From Pseudomonadota bacterium (GTDB lineage: Bacteria; Desulfobacterota; Desulfovibrionia; Desulfovibrionales; Desulfovibrionaceae), in assembly GCA_023419375.1 (NCBI GenBank), contig JAEZYD010000051.1:77043-141042 (forward strand): DNA of 64,000 bases. Direction: 5' to 3'. Each line of letters begins with the position of its first letter. Within the stretch, counting starts at the first letter, position 1. A program made the translations under genes and the position numbers. Of the stretch, positions 54,445 to 63,596 are shown piece by piece. Below the pieces are notes generated by a model. That model saw nothing but the letters and a program-made list of their open reading frames with translations, ran no database searches and was not told the DNA's origin.

Positions 54445-55293
54445 ATGCAGATATTTACAAATCCCCAAGAGTTGGCGGCCCAATGCAAGGCCTGGCACCG
54501 CGCCGGAGACGACATCGCTCTGGTGCCTACCATGGGCTACTACCATCAGGGGCACGAAGACCTCATGGCCTTTGCCCGCACGCAGGCGAAACGTCTGGTG
54601 GTGAGCCTTTTTGTCAACCCTACCCAGTTTGGCCCCGGCGAGGATCTGGAAGCATATCCCCGCAATGCCGAGCGTGATGCGGATATTGCCCGCAGTCATG
54701 GGGCGGACGCGCTGTTCATGCCGCAGCCCGAAACCATGTACGCGCAAGACCATGCCACCTGGGTGGAAGTTCCCGATCTTTCCCGAGGCCTTTGCGGCCT
54801 CACCCGGCCTGTGCACTTTCGCGGCGTATGCACCGTGGTGCTCAAGCTCTTTATGCTGACCGGCGCGGATGTTGCCGTGTTCGGGCAGAAGGACTGGCAG
54901 CAGCAGGCCATTTTGCGCCGCATGGTGCGCGACCTTGATGTGCCTGTGCGCATTGAAACCCGCGAAACCGTGCGCGAAGCTGACGGCCTGGCCCTTTCCT
55001 CGCGCAACGTCTACCTCAGCCCGGACGAACGCGCCCACGCTCCGGAAATCCGCAAGGCCCTGCTCTACGCCCAGAAACTGGCCCAGAGCGGCGAAACCAG
55101 CGTCAAGCTGCTGCGCGAGGCTGTGCTGCGCCGCTGGGCGGAATTTCTGCCCATGGGGCGGCTTGACTACCTCAGTATTGTTCACCCGGAATCCATGACT
55201 CCGCTTACCGAAGTCACCGGTCCGGCGCTCATGGCCTGTGCCGTGCGCATAGGCAAAGCCCGGCTTATCGACAATATTCTGTTGCGCCCCTAA
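54445..55293 (+). CDS. panC: Pantothenate synthetase
   Basis: PanC joins pantoate to beta-alanine with ATP, the last step of pantothenate synthesis. The 282-aa protein has VPTMGYYHQGHEDLM, FVNPTQFGPGEDLEAYPR, VFGQKDWQQ and the C-terminal SSRNVYLS motif. The leader is short. panB is at the other end of the window, so the pathway is scattered. metK follows after 40 bases and may be cotranscribed. Confidence 0.96.
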   Translation: MQIFTNPQELAAQCKAWHRAGDDIALVPTMGYYHQGHEDLMAFARTQAKRLVVSLFVNPTQFGPGEDLEAYPRNAERDADIARSHGADALFMPQPETMYAQDHATWVEVPDLSRGLCGLTRPVHFRGVCTVVLKLFMLTGADVAVFGQKDWQQQAILRRMVRDLDVPVRIETRETVREADGLALSSRNVYLSPDERAHAPEIRKALLYAQKLAQSGETSVKLLREAVLRRWAEFLPMGRLDYLSIVHPESMTPLTEVTGPALMACAVRIGKARLIDNILLRP

Positions 55294-55333
55294 AACCCGC
55301 GCCGCACTGACGCGAGCGCCCAAGGAGATTCAT

Positions 55334-56506
55334 ATGCACACCAAGGGCAAATACTTTTTCACTTCCGAATCTGTCACTGAAGGCCACCCCGACAAGGTTG
55401 CCGACCAGATTTCCGATGCCATTCTCGATACCCTTCTGTCACAGGACGCCAACGCTCACGTGGCCTGCGAAACCCTGGTGACCACAGGTATGGCCGTTAT
55501 CGCTGGCGAAATCACCACCAGCGGCTACGCCGACCTGCCCCATGTGGTGCGCGAAACCATCAAGGGCATCGGCTATAACAGCTCCGACATGGGTTTTGAC
55601 TGGCAGACCTGCGCGGTTATCAACGCCATCGGCCACCAGTCGCCCGACATTGCTCAGGGCGTGCTGCGCGAAAAGCCCGAAGATCAGGGCGCGGGCGACC
55701 AGGGCATGATGTTTGGCTTTGCCTGCAACGAGACCTCCACCCTTATGCCCGCCCCCATCTACTGGGCGCACCAGCTTTCGCAGCAACTGGCGAAAGTGCG
55801 CAAGGACGGCACGGTGGACATCTTCCGTCCCGACGGCAAGACCCAGGTTTCCTTTGAATATCAGGACGGCAAGCCCGTGCGCATCAACAACGTGGTGGTC
55901 TCCACCCAGCACTGCGCCAACGCCAGCCAGGCAGATGTGGCCGAAGCCGTGAAAAAGCACGTCATCCGCCCCATTCTGGAACCCTCCGGCTATTTTGACG
56001 AAAAGGCCTGCGATATCTTCATCAACACCACGGGCCGTTTTGTGGTGGGTGGCCCCATGGGCGACTGCGGCCTCACAGGCCGCAAGATCATTCAGGACAC
56101 CTACGGCGGCAGCGGCCACCACGGCGGCGGCGCGTTCTCCGGCAAGGATCCCTCCAAGGTTGACCGTTCCGGCGCGTACATGGGCCGCTACATTGCCAAA
56201 AACGTTGTTGCCGCTGGCCTCGCCCCGGTATGCGAAGTGCAGATCGCCTATTGCATCGGCGTGGCCCAGCCCGTCAGCGTGCTTGTTTCCTCGCAGGGCA
56301 CGAGCGACCTGCCGGACGAACTGCTGACCAAGGCCGTGCGCGAAGTCTTTGACCTGCGCCCCTATTTCATCAGCAAGCGCCTTGATCTCAAGCGCCCCAT
56401 CTACCAGAAGTCTTCCTGCTACGGTCACTTTGGCCGCGAACTGCCGGAATTCACCTGGGAAAAGACTGATGCCGTAGCCGACCTGCGCACCGCCGCCAAG
56501 GTGTAG
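55334..56506 (+). CDS. metK: S-adenosylmethionine synthetase
   Basis: MetK makes SAM from methionine and ATP. The 390-aa protein shows SESVTEGHPDKVADQISDAI, GAGDQGMMFG and GGGAFSGKDPSKVDRSGAY. AAGGAG precedes the ATG. No SAM riboswitch is visible in the 40-base gap after panC. A terminator follows. Confidence 0.98.
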   Translation: MHTKGKYFFTSESVTEGHPDKVADQISDAILDTLLSQDANAHVACETLVTTGMAVIAGEITTSGYADLPHVVRETIKGIGYNSSDMGFDWQTCAVINAIGHQSPDIAQGVLREKPEDQGAGDQGMMFGFACNETSTLMPAPIYWAHQLSQQLAKVRKDGTVDIFRPDGKTQVSFEYQDGKPVRINNVVVSTQHCANASQADVAEAVKKHVIRPILEPSGYFDEKACDIFINTTGRFVVGGPMGDCGLTGRKIIQDTYGGSGHHGGGAFSGKDPSKVDRSGAYMGRYIAKNVVAAGLAPVCEVQIAYCIGVAQPVSVLVSSQGTSDLPDELLTKAVREVFDLRPYFISKRLDLKRPIYQKSSCYGHFGRELPEFTWEKTDAVADLRTAAKV

Positions 56507-56531
56507 CGCGAGCCAGCGTATTTGCCCTTTT

Positions 56532-56576
56532 GAGGTGCAGGAAACTCCTTGCGGGGTTTTCTGCACCTCATTTTTT
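56532..56576 (+). terminator. Rho-independent terminator after metK
   Basis: Stem with arms GAGGTGCAG and CTGCACCTC, inner pairing and a following run of six T. Confidence 0.9.
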
Positions 56577-56854
56577 ATCCATATTTTTTGGTCGCATATT
56601 CCGAAACAGACTGTTGACCGCCTTAAATTCCGGGGAAATATCCCTTTCGCCCACACGAGTTGCAAGCTGCCCCGCCCTTGCCTATACTGACTCACTTGAC
56701 TGCGCCGCATCGGCGCTATTCCGGGCGGTTCCACCCTGAAACTGCCCGCGTCTGCGTGAGCAGACGCCCGCCACGATGGCCCAGACGCAATAGATTGCGC
56801 TGGCAAAGGCCCGCGTGAGCGACTTAACATGCTGTAGTGAAGGCGAGGTAGCAC
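56577..56854. other. Intergenic region before aroC, no gene seen
   Basis: TTGACC near 56613 and TTGACT near 56697 may be -35 elements, but no good -10 box fits. It must hold the aroC promoter. Confidence 0.4.
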
Positions 56855-57952
56855 ATGGCTGGCAATACATTCGGACAGGCCCTGCGGCTGACGACATTCG
56901 GCGAATCCCACGGCGTGGGCCTTGGCGGCATCATTGACGGCTGCCCGGCGGGCCTGGCCCTGACAGAGGCCGATATTCAGGCGGAGCTTGACCGCCGCAA
57001 ACCCGGTCAGGGCCCCACCGCCACCAAGCGCAAGGAATCGGACACGGTTCGCCTGCTCTCCGGCGTGTACGAGGGCATGACCACCGGCACGTCCATTGCC
57101 TTCTACATCGCCAACGAAGACCAGCGCTCGCACGACTACGGCAATCTGGCCGAAGTTTTCCGTCCCGGCCATGCGGACTGGGGATATTTTCAGAAGTACA
57201 ACGGCATTCGCGACCATCGGGGCGGCGGACGCTCCTCAGGGCGCGAAACCGCGGCCCGCGTGGCTGGCGGCGTCATTGCCCGCAAGGTTCTTGAACGCCG
57301 TGGCGTAAAAATCATGGCCGCTTGCGTGGAACTGGGCGGCACCGCCGTGCAGGACTGGGCAACCCTTGATCTGGACAATGCCCGCAATCGCCCCTATTGC
57401 GCCGCCACCGAAGCCATGCCCTCCCTGTGGGATCAGGTGGTTCTGGCCGCCCGCAAAGAGGGCGACACCCTGGGCGGCATTGTGCGCATCGAGGCTCGCA
57501 ATGTGCCCGCAGGCCTTGGCGAACCCGTTTTTGACAAGCTGGAGGCCGTGCTGGCCCACGCCATCATGAGCATTGGCGCGGTCAAAGGTTTTTCTGTGGG
57601 CGAAGGTTTTGGCGCAGCCAAACTGCACGGCTCGCAGAACAACGACCCCCTGCTCCCCGCCGACCCGGCGCAGCCCGGCAAGGGCAGCTTCGCCTCCAAC
57701 CACGCCGGGGGCATATTGGGCGGCATTTCCAGCGGACAAACCATTGTCATGCACGCCGCGGTCAAGCCCATCGCATCCATAGCCGTTACCCAGCAGACTG
57801 TGGACAAGGAGGGCAATGCCGCCTCCGTACTCATTGGCGGGCGGCACGACCTCTCCGCCATCCCGCGCGTTGTGCCGGTTATGGAAGCCATGACGGCTCT
57901 AGCCCTTGCCGACGCACTGCTGCTCCAGCAGCGTATGGGGCTGGGCCTGTGA
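56855..57952 (+). CDS. aroC: Chorismate synthase
   Basis: AroC makes chorismate in the shikimate pathway with reduced FMN. The 365-aa protein has the signatures GESHG, RPGHADWG, GGGRSSGRETAARVAGG and the C-terminal VPVMEAM. The next gene starts at GTGA overlapping its stop. Confidence 0.97.
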   Translation: MAGNTFGQALRLTTFGESHGVGLGGIIDGCPAGLALTEADIQAELDRRKPGQGPTATKRKESDTVRLLSGVYEGMTTGTSIAFYIANEDQRSHDYGNLAEVFRPGHADWGYFQKYNGIRDHRGGGRSSGRETAARVAGGVIARKVLERRGVKIMAACVELGGTAVQDWATLDLDNARNRPYCAATEAMPSLWDQVVLAARKEGDTLGGIVRIEARNVPAGLGEPVFDKLEAVLAHAIMSIGAVKGFSVGEGFGAAKLHGSQNNDPLLPADPAQPGKGSFASNHAGGILGGISSGQTIVMHAAVKPIASIAVTQQTVDKEGNAASVLIGGRHDLSAIPRVVPVMEAMTALALADALLLQQRMGLGL

Positions 57953-58260
57953 GCAAAAAGGCGGACGCACGCGCGCTGAGCGACCTGCGTTCCGTTGGCC
58001 CGGCGGCACTTGAAGACCTGCGCCTGCTTGCCGTTGCTGATATTTCCGACCTGGCGGAACGCGACCCTCAGGCCCTGTATGATGCATTGTGCCGCATCAA
58101 GGGCCAGAAAATTGATATCTGCTGCCTTGATGTTTTCAACTGCGCCGTGGCCCAGGCAAAAAATCCGGAACTTCCTGACGATCAGCACGACTGGTTCTGG
58201 TGGTCGCGACAGCGCAAGGCTGCAACAAGCCCAAGGATTGCTGACAAGGCGAGTGCATGA
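57949..58260 (+). CDS. Cdd1-like helix-hairpin-helix protein
   Basis: A 103-aa protein with the helix-hairpin-helix pattern of the Pathogenicity-locus Cdd1 family (SDLRSVGPAALEDLRLL, then LAERDPQALYDALC and ICCLDVFNCAVAQA). Cdd1 members bind DNA non-specifically or are of unknown role. The GTG start overlaps aroC and its stop overlaps the RecD2 start (ATGA), so the three genes form one operon and may share a DNA-handling role with RecD2. Confidence 0.82.
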   Translation: MSKKADARALSDLRSVGPAALEDLRLLAVADISDLAERDPQALYDALCRIKGQKIDICCLDVFNCAVAQAKNPELPDDQHDWFWWSRQRKAATSPRIADKASA

Positions 58261-60497
58261 GCAACCTGCCCCTTTTACAAGACCCCGATTCCGTTGAACT
58301 CACTGGCACGGTGGAGCGCGTTGTCTTTCATAATGAAGAAAACGGCTACACTGTACTGCGCCTCTTGCCCGCCAGTGTGAACAGCGGCAGCGGCAACGCT
58401 GGCCTCACCCGCCCGCGCGATCCTGTTTCGTGCATCGGGCACATGGTCAATCCGCAAGCGGGCGTACAGCTTAAGGTCTCAGGCCGTTGGGTCAATAACC
58501 CCAAGTTTGGCCGTCAGATCGAGTTTCAGAACGCCGATGAAATGCTGCCCGCCACCAGCGAGGGCATCCGCCTCTATCTCGCCTCCGGCCTCATCAAGGG
58601 CGTTGGCGAGGAGATGGCCGGACGCATCGTCGAGGCCTTTGGCACGGATACCATTCGTATTCTTGACGAAGAGCCCGAGCGCCTGCTCAAGGTGCGCGGC
58701 GTGGGCAGCAAGAGCCTTGACCGCATCCGCACTTCCTGGGCTGAACACCGGGGCATGCGCGACCTGCTGCTCTTTTTGCAGCCCCACGGCATCACGCCAG
58801 CCTACGCTGTGCGCATCTACCGCGCCTACGGCGCGGAGGCGCTCGCCATTGTGCGCGAAAATCCCTATCGGCTTGCCATGGACATACACGGCATCGGCTT
58901 TGTCACCGCTGATGCCGCTGCCAGCAAACTGGGCTTTGAGCACGACAATCCCCTGCGGGTTCAGGCTGGCACCCTGTATGTGCTGCAAAAAGCCACGGAC
59001 GACGGCAACGTCTATTTGCCGCAGGCGGAGCTGACCGAGGCGGTCTGCGCCCAGATCGGCGTTGACGAAGGCCTTGTGGAAGATGCCCTCGCCGCGCTCG
59101 AAGCTGACGAACGCATCGTGCGCGAAGAGCTGGACATGCCCGACGCCCCCGGCGAAATTGGCGTGTACATGCGGCGTTACCACCACTGCGAGTCCAAAAC
59201 CGCCTTCTACATCCAGCGCCTCTTGCGCTCGCCCAAATCCGTACGTTTTGAAAAGCCGGATGCGCTGGTGGACAAGGTTGTGGGCGAACTGAACATTTCC
59301 CTCGCGGCAGAGCAGCTTGAGGCCGTGCGCACCGCCGCCCGCAGCAAGATGATGGTGCTCACCGGCGGCCCAGGCACGGGCAAAACCACCATCATCAACG
59401 CCATTATCAAACTCTTTGGCGAAGTACGCGCCCGCATCCTGCTGGCCGCGCCCACAGGCCGCGCCGCCAAGCGCATGTCTGAAACATCGGGCCGCGAATC
59501 GCGCACCATCCACCGCCTGCTGGAGTACAGCCCCAAGGAAGACGGCTTTGCCCGCAATGAGGACAATCCCCTTGCCTGCGGCCTCCTCGTGGTGGACGAA
59601 GCCTCCATGATGGACACTCTGCTCTTCTACCACCTGCTCAAGGCCGTGCCGCTGGGCGCAACCCTTGTGCTGGTGGGCGACGTGCACCAGTTGCCCTCGG
59701 TAGGCCCGGGCAACGTGCTTGCAGACATTATCCGCTCCGGCGTTGTGCCGGTTGTGGAACTGACCGAAATTTTCCGTCAGTCCGCGGAGAGCGAAATCAT
59801 CTGTAATGCCCACCTCATCAACCGGGGCGAAATTCCCTCGCTGGAATCGAGCAAGGAGAGGCTCTCGGACTTCTACTTTATCCACCAGAACGATGCCGAA
59901 AAGGCCGCAGAACTCATTGTGGATCTGGTGCGCAACCACATTCCCCGACGCTTCAACCTCGACCCGGTGGACGACATCCAGGTGCTCACGCCCATGCACA
60001 AGGGCGCAGTGGGCGCTGGCCGCATGAACGCATGCCTGCAAGAAGCCCTGAACCCGCACGGCATTGAAGTGCGCCGCGGCGACCGCTGCTTCCGCCTGCA
60101 CGACAAGGTCATGCAGATACGCAACAACTACGACAAGGACGTTTTTAACGGCGACATGGGGCGTATCAGCTTTATGGACGTGCGCGAACGCACCCTCAGC
60201 ATCACCTTTGACGAGCGCGTTGTGCCCTACGAATTTGACGAACTGGACGAACTCGCGCCCGCCTACGCCATTTCCATCCACAAATCGCAAGGCTCGGAAT
60301 ACCCCGCTGTGGTTATTCCCATCATGATGCAGCACTATGTGCTTTTGCAGCGCAACCTCATTTATACGGGTGTAACGCGCGGCAAAAAGCTGGTCATTCT
60401 GGTTGGGGAATCCCGCGCCCTGCACATGGCCGTCAAAAACAACAAGACCCGCAAGCGCTTCACGCGGCTGGCGCAACGCCTCACGCCTGTGGAGTAG
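58257..60497 (+). CDS. recD2: RecD2-like ATP-dependent 5'-3' DNA helicase
   Basis: A 746-aa superfamily 1B helicase without RecB or RecC. It has an N-terminal OB fold and helix-hairpin-helix repeats (residues 1-200), Walker A GGPGTGKTT (370-378), VVDEASMMD, GDVHQLPSVGPG, and the closing ISIHKSQGSEYP and TGVTRGKK motifs. RecD2 unwinds DNA with 5'-3' polarity in repair. It is the third gene of aroC-cdd1-recD2. Confidence 0.93.
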   Translation: MSNLPLLQDPDSVELTGTVERVVFHNEENGYTVLRLLPASVNSGSGNAGLTRPRDPVSCIGHMVNPQAGVQLKVSGRWVNNPKFGRQIEFQNADEMLPATSEGIRLYLASGLIKGVGEEMAGRIVEAFGTDTIRILDEEPERLLKVRGVGSKSLDRIRTSWAEHRGMRDLLLFLQPHGITPAYAVRIYRAYGAEALAIVRENPYRLAMDIHGIGFVTADAAASKLGFEHDNPLRVQAGTLYVLQKATDDGNVYLPQAELTEAVCAQIGVDEGLVEDALAALEADERIVREELDMPDAPGEIGVYMRRYHHCESKTAFYIQRLLRSPKSVRFEKPDALVDKVVGELNISLAAEQLEAVRTAARSKMMVLTGGPGTGKTTIINAIIKLFGEVRARILLAAPTGRAAKRMSETSGRESRTIHRLLEYSPKEDGFARNEDNPLACGLLVVDEASMMDTLLFYHLLKAVPLGATLVLVGDVHQLPSVGPGNVLADIIRSGVVPVVELTEIFRQSAESEIICNAHLINRGEIPSLESSKERLSDFYFIHQNDAEKAAELIVDLVRNHIPRRFNLDPVDDIQVLTPMHKGAVGAGRMNACLQEALNPHGIEVRRGDRCFRLHDKVMQIRNNYDKDVFNGDMGRISFMDVRERTLSITFDERVVPYEFDELDELAPAYAISIHKSQGSEYPAVVIPIMMQHYVLLQRNLIYTGVTRGKKLVILVGESRALHMAVKNNKTRKRFTRLAQRLTPVE

Positions 60498-60581
60498 CAG
60501 GGACTCCGCGAATTATTTTTCTGAAACTCCAGTCAGCTTGCGTTGCGGATTTTAAAGAAACAGCGCCGACCAGGATTCATT

Positions 60582-61214
60582 ATGAAATACCTTGATGACT
60601 CATGGGAAAGAAATGAACATTTCAATTTCTTTCAGTCGCGGAAAAATCCGTGCTTCAGTGTTTCGTTTTCGGCAAATGTTGCCAGATTGTATGAAGTAAA
60701 AAAACAGAATGGCTTTCGACTTACGGATTGCATCTATTTTGCCGCAATGATCGCCGTTCATGGCGTTGCTGGCTTCAGGCAGCGCATAGTCAATCTGCGC
60801 CCTGTGGAATTTGAACGCATTGATGCGGCTTTTACCTACATTCCTCAAGGCAGAACATTGCATTGCAACTGCGTTGCTAAGTTTGATCGCAAATTTTCTG
60901 TCTTCAGCAGCAATATCAGCGCTGCACGGGCCATTGCCGACCAGAATCCAACGCTTTGCCCCGAGGGCGGCGATGTGCAAAGCCTGATCTACTTTAGCTG
61001 CGTGCCAGATATTCCCCTACTTTCAGCAACAAATCCCTGGGGTGATCCGTGGATCGACAGCGTGCCCAGAATTCTTTTTGGCAAAAAAGATGACGCAGGG
61101 AATGTCACCATCTCCATTGAAGCGCTTCACAGCTTTATTGACGGGATACATCTGGCTGAATTTTATAAAATTTTTACGCAAATACTTGAATCTCCCCAAG
61201 AATACTTCAGCTGA
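60582..61214 (+). CDS. Chloramphenicol acetyltransferase-like protein (CAT fold)
   Basis: A 210-aa protein resembling type A CAT trimers. The catalytic His is likely H183 in ALHSFIDGIH (H-x3-D-G), and the middle region (DPWIDSVPRILFGK) is CAT-like. Such enzymes use acetyl-CoA; the acceptor may be chloramphenicol or another small molecule. The gene is visibly AT-richer than its neighbours and next to repeats, suggesting recent acquisition. AGGA precedes the ATG. Confidence 0.82.
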   Translation: MKYLDDSWERNEHFNFFQSRKNPCFSVSFSANVARLYEVKKQNGFRLTDCIYFAAMIAVHGVAGFRQRIVNLRPVEFERIDAAFTYIPQGRTLHCNCVAKFDRKFSVFSSNISAARAIADQNPTLCPEGGDVQSLIYFSCVPDIPLLSATNPWGDPWIDSVPRILFGKKDDAGNVTISIEALHSFIDGIHLAEFYKIFTQILESPQEYFS

Positions 61215-61238
61215 TCGCGACAGCGCCTTTCAAAATTC

Positions 61239-61271
61239 AAGCCCGGCTCATTCCATGAACCGGGCTTTTTT
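61239..61271 (+). terminator. Rho-independent terminator after the CAT-like gene
   Basis: Stem AGCCCGG with extension CTCA / TGA, CCGGGCT, followed by TTTTTT. Confidence 0.85.
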
Positions 61272-61372
61272 ATGATGTCAGACTTGCCTGCGCCGTGTAA
61301 GAGGCGCTTGCTTTTTGAGAAAGGGCACGTTGTATACTAGCGAGTGTACTTCTTTGACTTCCCGCGTGATGG

Positions 61373-61411
61373 ATTTTGTTCGCTGACAAGGAAAGCAGGG
61401 CTTTTTGCGCA
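61373..61411 (+). repeat. Direct repeat, copy 1 (39 bp)
   Basis: Identical to 61440-61478. It begins ATTTTGTTCGCTGAC and ends GGGCTTTTTGCGCA. Not a CRISPR: only two copies. Confidence 0.9.
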
Positions 61412-61439
61412 TAACCTTGCTGGACGCACTGCATGATGC

Positions 61440-61478
61440 ATTTTGTTCGCTGACAAGGAAAGCAGGGCTTTTTGCGCA
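61440..61478 (+). repeat. Direct repeat, copy 2 (39 bp)
   Basis: Exact copy of 61373-61411, 67 bases on. Its 3' end is the left arm of the palindromic element at 61460-61524. Confidence 0.9.
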
Positions 61479-61524
61479 GGGAGTGTACGCCAATGGTACT
61501 CGACCGGAGCAAAAAGCCCTGCTT
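61460..61524. repeat. Nested palindromic element, copy 1
   Basis: Arms AAGCAGGGCTTTTTGC and GCAAAAAGCCCTGCTT (16 bp, perfect) around a core with GCAGGGAG-T-GTAC and GTACTCGACC. A related element lies at 63597-63653. Confidence 0.8.
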
Positions 61525-61574
61525 GACGCTGTCAGCGGGCAAAAGACGCGCGCGGTCAAAAGACGCGTGCGGAG

Positions 61575-62246
61575 CTAGGCACTGGCGGCGAGGTGGAGGT
61601 CACCCATAGCCAACCTCCACGCTGCAATATCTTCCACACTGCACAAAGGCATGTTGTGGGCGCGGGCAAAGCTGGCAACTTCGGGCAGGCGGGCCATTTC
61701 GCCGTCATCCAGAGTCAGCTCGCAGAGTACGCCGCAGGGTTCAAGGCCTGCCATGCGCATGAGGTCAACCGTGGCTTCCGTGTGGCCGCGCCGTTCAAGC
61801 ACGCCGCCGGGGCGCGCCCGCAAGGGGAACACATGGCCGGGGCGGCGCAGATGGGCGGGCTGGGCATCAGGCGCGGCGGCGGCCTTGATGGTGGCAACGC
61901 GGTCAGCGGCCGAAACACCCGTGGTAACGCCGGTGGCCGCCTCAATGGTGACGGTAAAGGCAGTTCCCTGCGTGTTGGTGTTGTGGTCGGTCATCATGGG
62001 CAGGTTAAGGCGCTGCACATGCTCGTCCGTAAGGCACAGGCAGACGATACCGCTGCAATGCCGGATCAGCATGGCCATCTGCGGCACAGTGATGTGCTGC
62101 GCGCTGAAAATAAGGTCGCCTTCGTTCTCGCGGTTTTCGTCATCCACAACGCAGACGCCGCCGCCTTTGCTCAATGAGGCAAGAGCAGCGCGAACACGTT
62201 CTTCAGAGGTGCCGAAAGAAGCAAGGGATAATGAGGACTGATGCAT
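61575..62246 (-). CDS. ribB: 3,4-dihydroxy-2-butanone 4-phosphate synthase
   Basis: RibB makes the four-carbon precursor of riboflavin from ribulose 5-phosphate. The 223-aa protein has VVDDENRENEGDLI, RHCSGIVC, TAFTVTIEA, RPGHVFPLRA and GHTEATVDL, with the catalytic Glu and Asp in place. There is no fused RibA domain. It is preceded by AGGAG and lies under an FMN riboswitch. Confidence 0.95.
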   Translation of the reverse strand: MHQSSLSLASFGTSEERVRAALASLSKGGGVCVVDDENRENEGDLIFSAQHITVPQMAMLIRHCSGIVCLCLTDEHVQRLNLPMMTDHNTNTQGTAFTVTIEAATGVTTGVSAADRVATIKAAAAPDAQPAHLRRPGHVFPLRARPGGVLERRGHTEATVDLMRMAGLEPCGVLCELTLDDGEMARLPEVASFARAHNMPLCSVEDIAAWRLAMGDLHLAASA

Positions 62247-62317
62247 TCCGTTCTCCTGTTTCCGGCTTTGTTTGCCGGGAGATGGTGCACCAGGGCGTGG
62301 ACGGGCCGCAACACAAA

Positions 62318-62342
62318 GTGCGCCTTCCAATAAAGGACGCAC
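62318..62342 (-). promoter_or_regulatory. Hairpin in the ribB expression platform
   Basis: GTGCGTCCTT pairs with AAGGCGCAC with one bulge around TATTGG, followed by TTTG. It may be the terminator that the FMN-bound riboswitch allows. Confidence 0.5.
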
Positions 62343-62367
62343 CGCTGCTGTGAGCGGCAAAAAACCG

Positions 62368-62508
62368 TTCTCTTCCATCCGGACTATAACCGTCGGCTTC
62401 GGATTCTCACCGAATCTGCTGACCCCAAACACTGGGCGCTCGCGGGCTGGCGGAAGCCTGCTGGCCGCCGCATCACCGCCGGTGGGGACTTTCACCCCGC
62501 CCTGAGAA
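62368..62508 (-). promoter_or_regulatory. FMN riboswitch (RFN element)
   Basis: On the minus strand the hallmarks TCTCAGGGCGGGGTGAAAG, CCCCACCGGCGGT, GATTCGGTGAGAATCC, GAAGCCGACGGTTATAGTC and GGATGGAAGAGAA appear in order. It lies in the ribB leader and should shut off expression when FMN is bound. Confidence 0.95.
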
Positions 62509-62583
62509 ATCTTGTGCAGCTTACACCCCGCAAGAGGCATGTGCAAGTATTGCGTATGGCTCTTGCGGCATTTCAGGAACACA

Positions 62584-63165
62584 TCAGGTGTTTGCCTTGA
62601 ACACAACCGCCTCGTACCAGAACAATTGCGCCCCCGGCAGCTTCCAAGAGCCGGGAGCTACTCCGGCCTTGAGGCACAAATTGTCCAGATAGGCCAGTCG
62701 ATCCCACCCCTGTTCCACCGGTACCTGCGGCAAGAATACGCCGCTGCGCCCTTCGTAGACCAGCACAAGGCCGTGCCGCCCCACCACCACCGCTTCCGGG
62801 CCGGGGCAGGGGCTGAGCTCGTCCAGAACGGAAATATCCAGGGCGACATGGGGCCATTCGGCGAGCGTCAATGCGGGGAAACGCGGGTCTGCAAAAGCCG
62901 CCGCCTGCGCCATATGCCACACAGTCGCATACAGAGGCTCACGCCCCACAATATTGCCAATACAGCCGCGAAGCCTCTCGCCCATATTCAAGGTCACAAA
63001 AGCCCCAAGTGTTCGCCACAGGGCGCTTTCTGGCGCAAATTGGTCGGCAGGAGGTTGCGGAACATCTGCCACGCTTTTCCCCGCCAATCCGGCTTCGATG
63101 GACATACGGGCCTGATGCGACAAAAATTGCTTTTCAGCGTCAGACAGGGAAAATGCAATACTCAT
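62584..63165 (-). CDS. AMMECR1 family protein (AmmeMemoRadiSam system protein A)
   Basis: A 193-aa AMMECR1-domain protein with LRGCIGNIVGREPL, DPRFPALTLAEWPHV and the DISVLDELSPC segment. The family is widespread; in bacteria it often sits with Memo-type and radical SAM genes, but neither is next to it here. The biochemical role is unknown. It is downstream of the dsrD region and upstream of ribB. Confidence 0.88.
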   Translation of the reverse strand: MSIAFSLSDAEKQFLSHQARMSIEAGLAGKSVADVPQPPADQFAPESALWRTLGAFVTLNMGERLRGCIGNIVGREPLYATVWHMAQAAAFADPRFPALTLAEWPHVALDISVLDELSPCPGPEAVVVGRHGLVLVYEGRSGVFLPQVPVEQGWDRLAYLDNLCLKAGVAPGSWKLPGAQLFWYEAVVFKANT

Positions 63166-63591
63166 TCTGCCTCCCGCGTAACAAACAGAGGATGAAAGCG
63201 AAACAGGACAGACCGGGATACAGGCTTGCCGCCCGTTCAGCCCAGTTTGCGGGAAACACCCGGGCAGGGCAAGCCTTGCGATTACGCAGGCAGCGTAGAT
63301 GCTGCCACGTTTTCTTGTGACCTTCAGCTTTACATGTGCAGGCCGCTGCCGGAGAGCTTTATCCGTGGGCCAGGGGGAGGAACGTGCCGCCCCTCAGAAG
63401 CAAGAAATGCCACAACTCGCGTTGCGGCATAACTTGCTGAGGCTTACACGCAAAGGCTGACGCACCTTGCGAAGGCGCATGCTTCAAGGCATGCCCTTGC
63501 CGTTCGAGATATGAATCCCGACAAATAAACCTGAGGCATTCTGGCGAAATCTGCCAGGCTACATCGGCCAGCAGCAGCGGGCCGTCGGCAA
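63166..63591. other. Intergenic region downstream of dsrD
   Basis: About 430 bases with no supported gene. A minus-strand frame of about 100 codons (63359-63679) overlaps the palindromic repeat and has no good ribosome binding site. It should hold the AMMECR1 promoter. Confidence 0.4.
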
Positions 63592-63596
63592 CAAAG

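Noticed and set aside
55294..55333. SAM riboswitch before metK
   Set aside because: The gap after panC is only 40 bases and shows no conserved riboswitch pattern.
55439..57217. 592-codon minus-strand frame spanning metK and aroC
   Set aside because: It crosses two well-supported genes and a terminator.
58479..60476. 665-codon minus-strand frame opposite recD2
   Set aside because: recD2 has all helicase motifs; the antisense frame is a GC artefact.
61373..61478. CRISPR array considered for the two 39-bp direct repeats
   Set aside because: Only two copies, one non-unique spacing, no cas genes in the window.
61270..61542. 90-codon minus-strand frame in the repeat region
   Set aside because: It is built from the direct repeats and palindrome and has no ribosome binding site.
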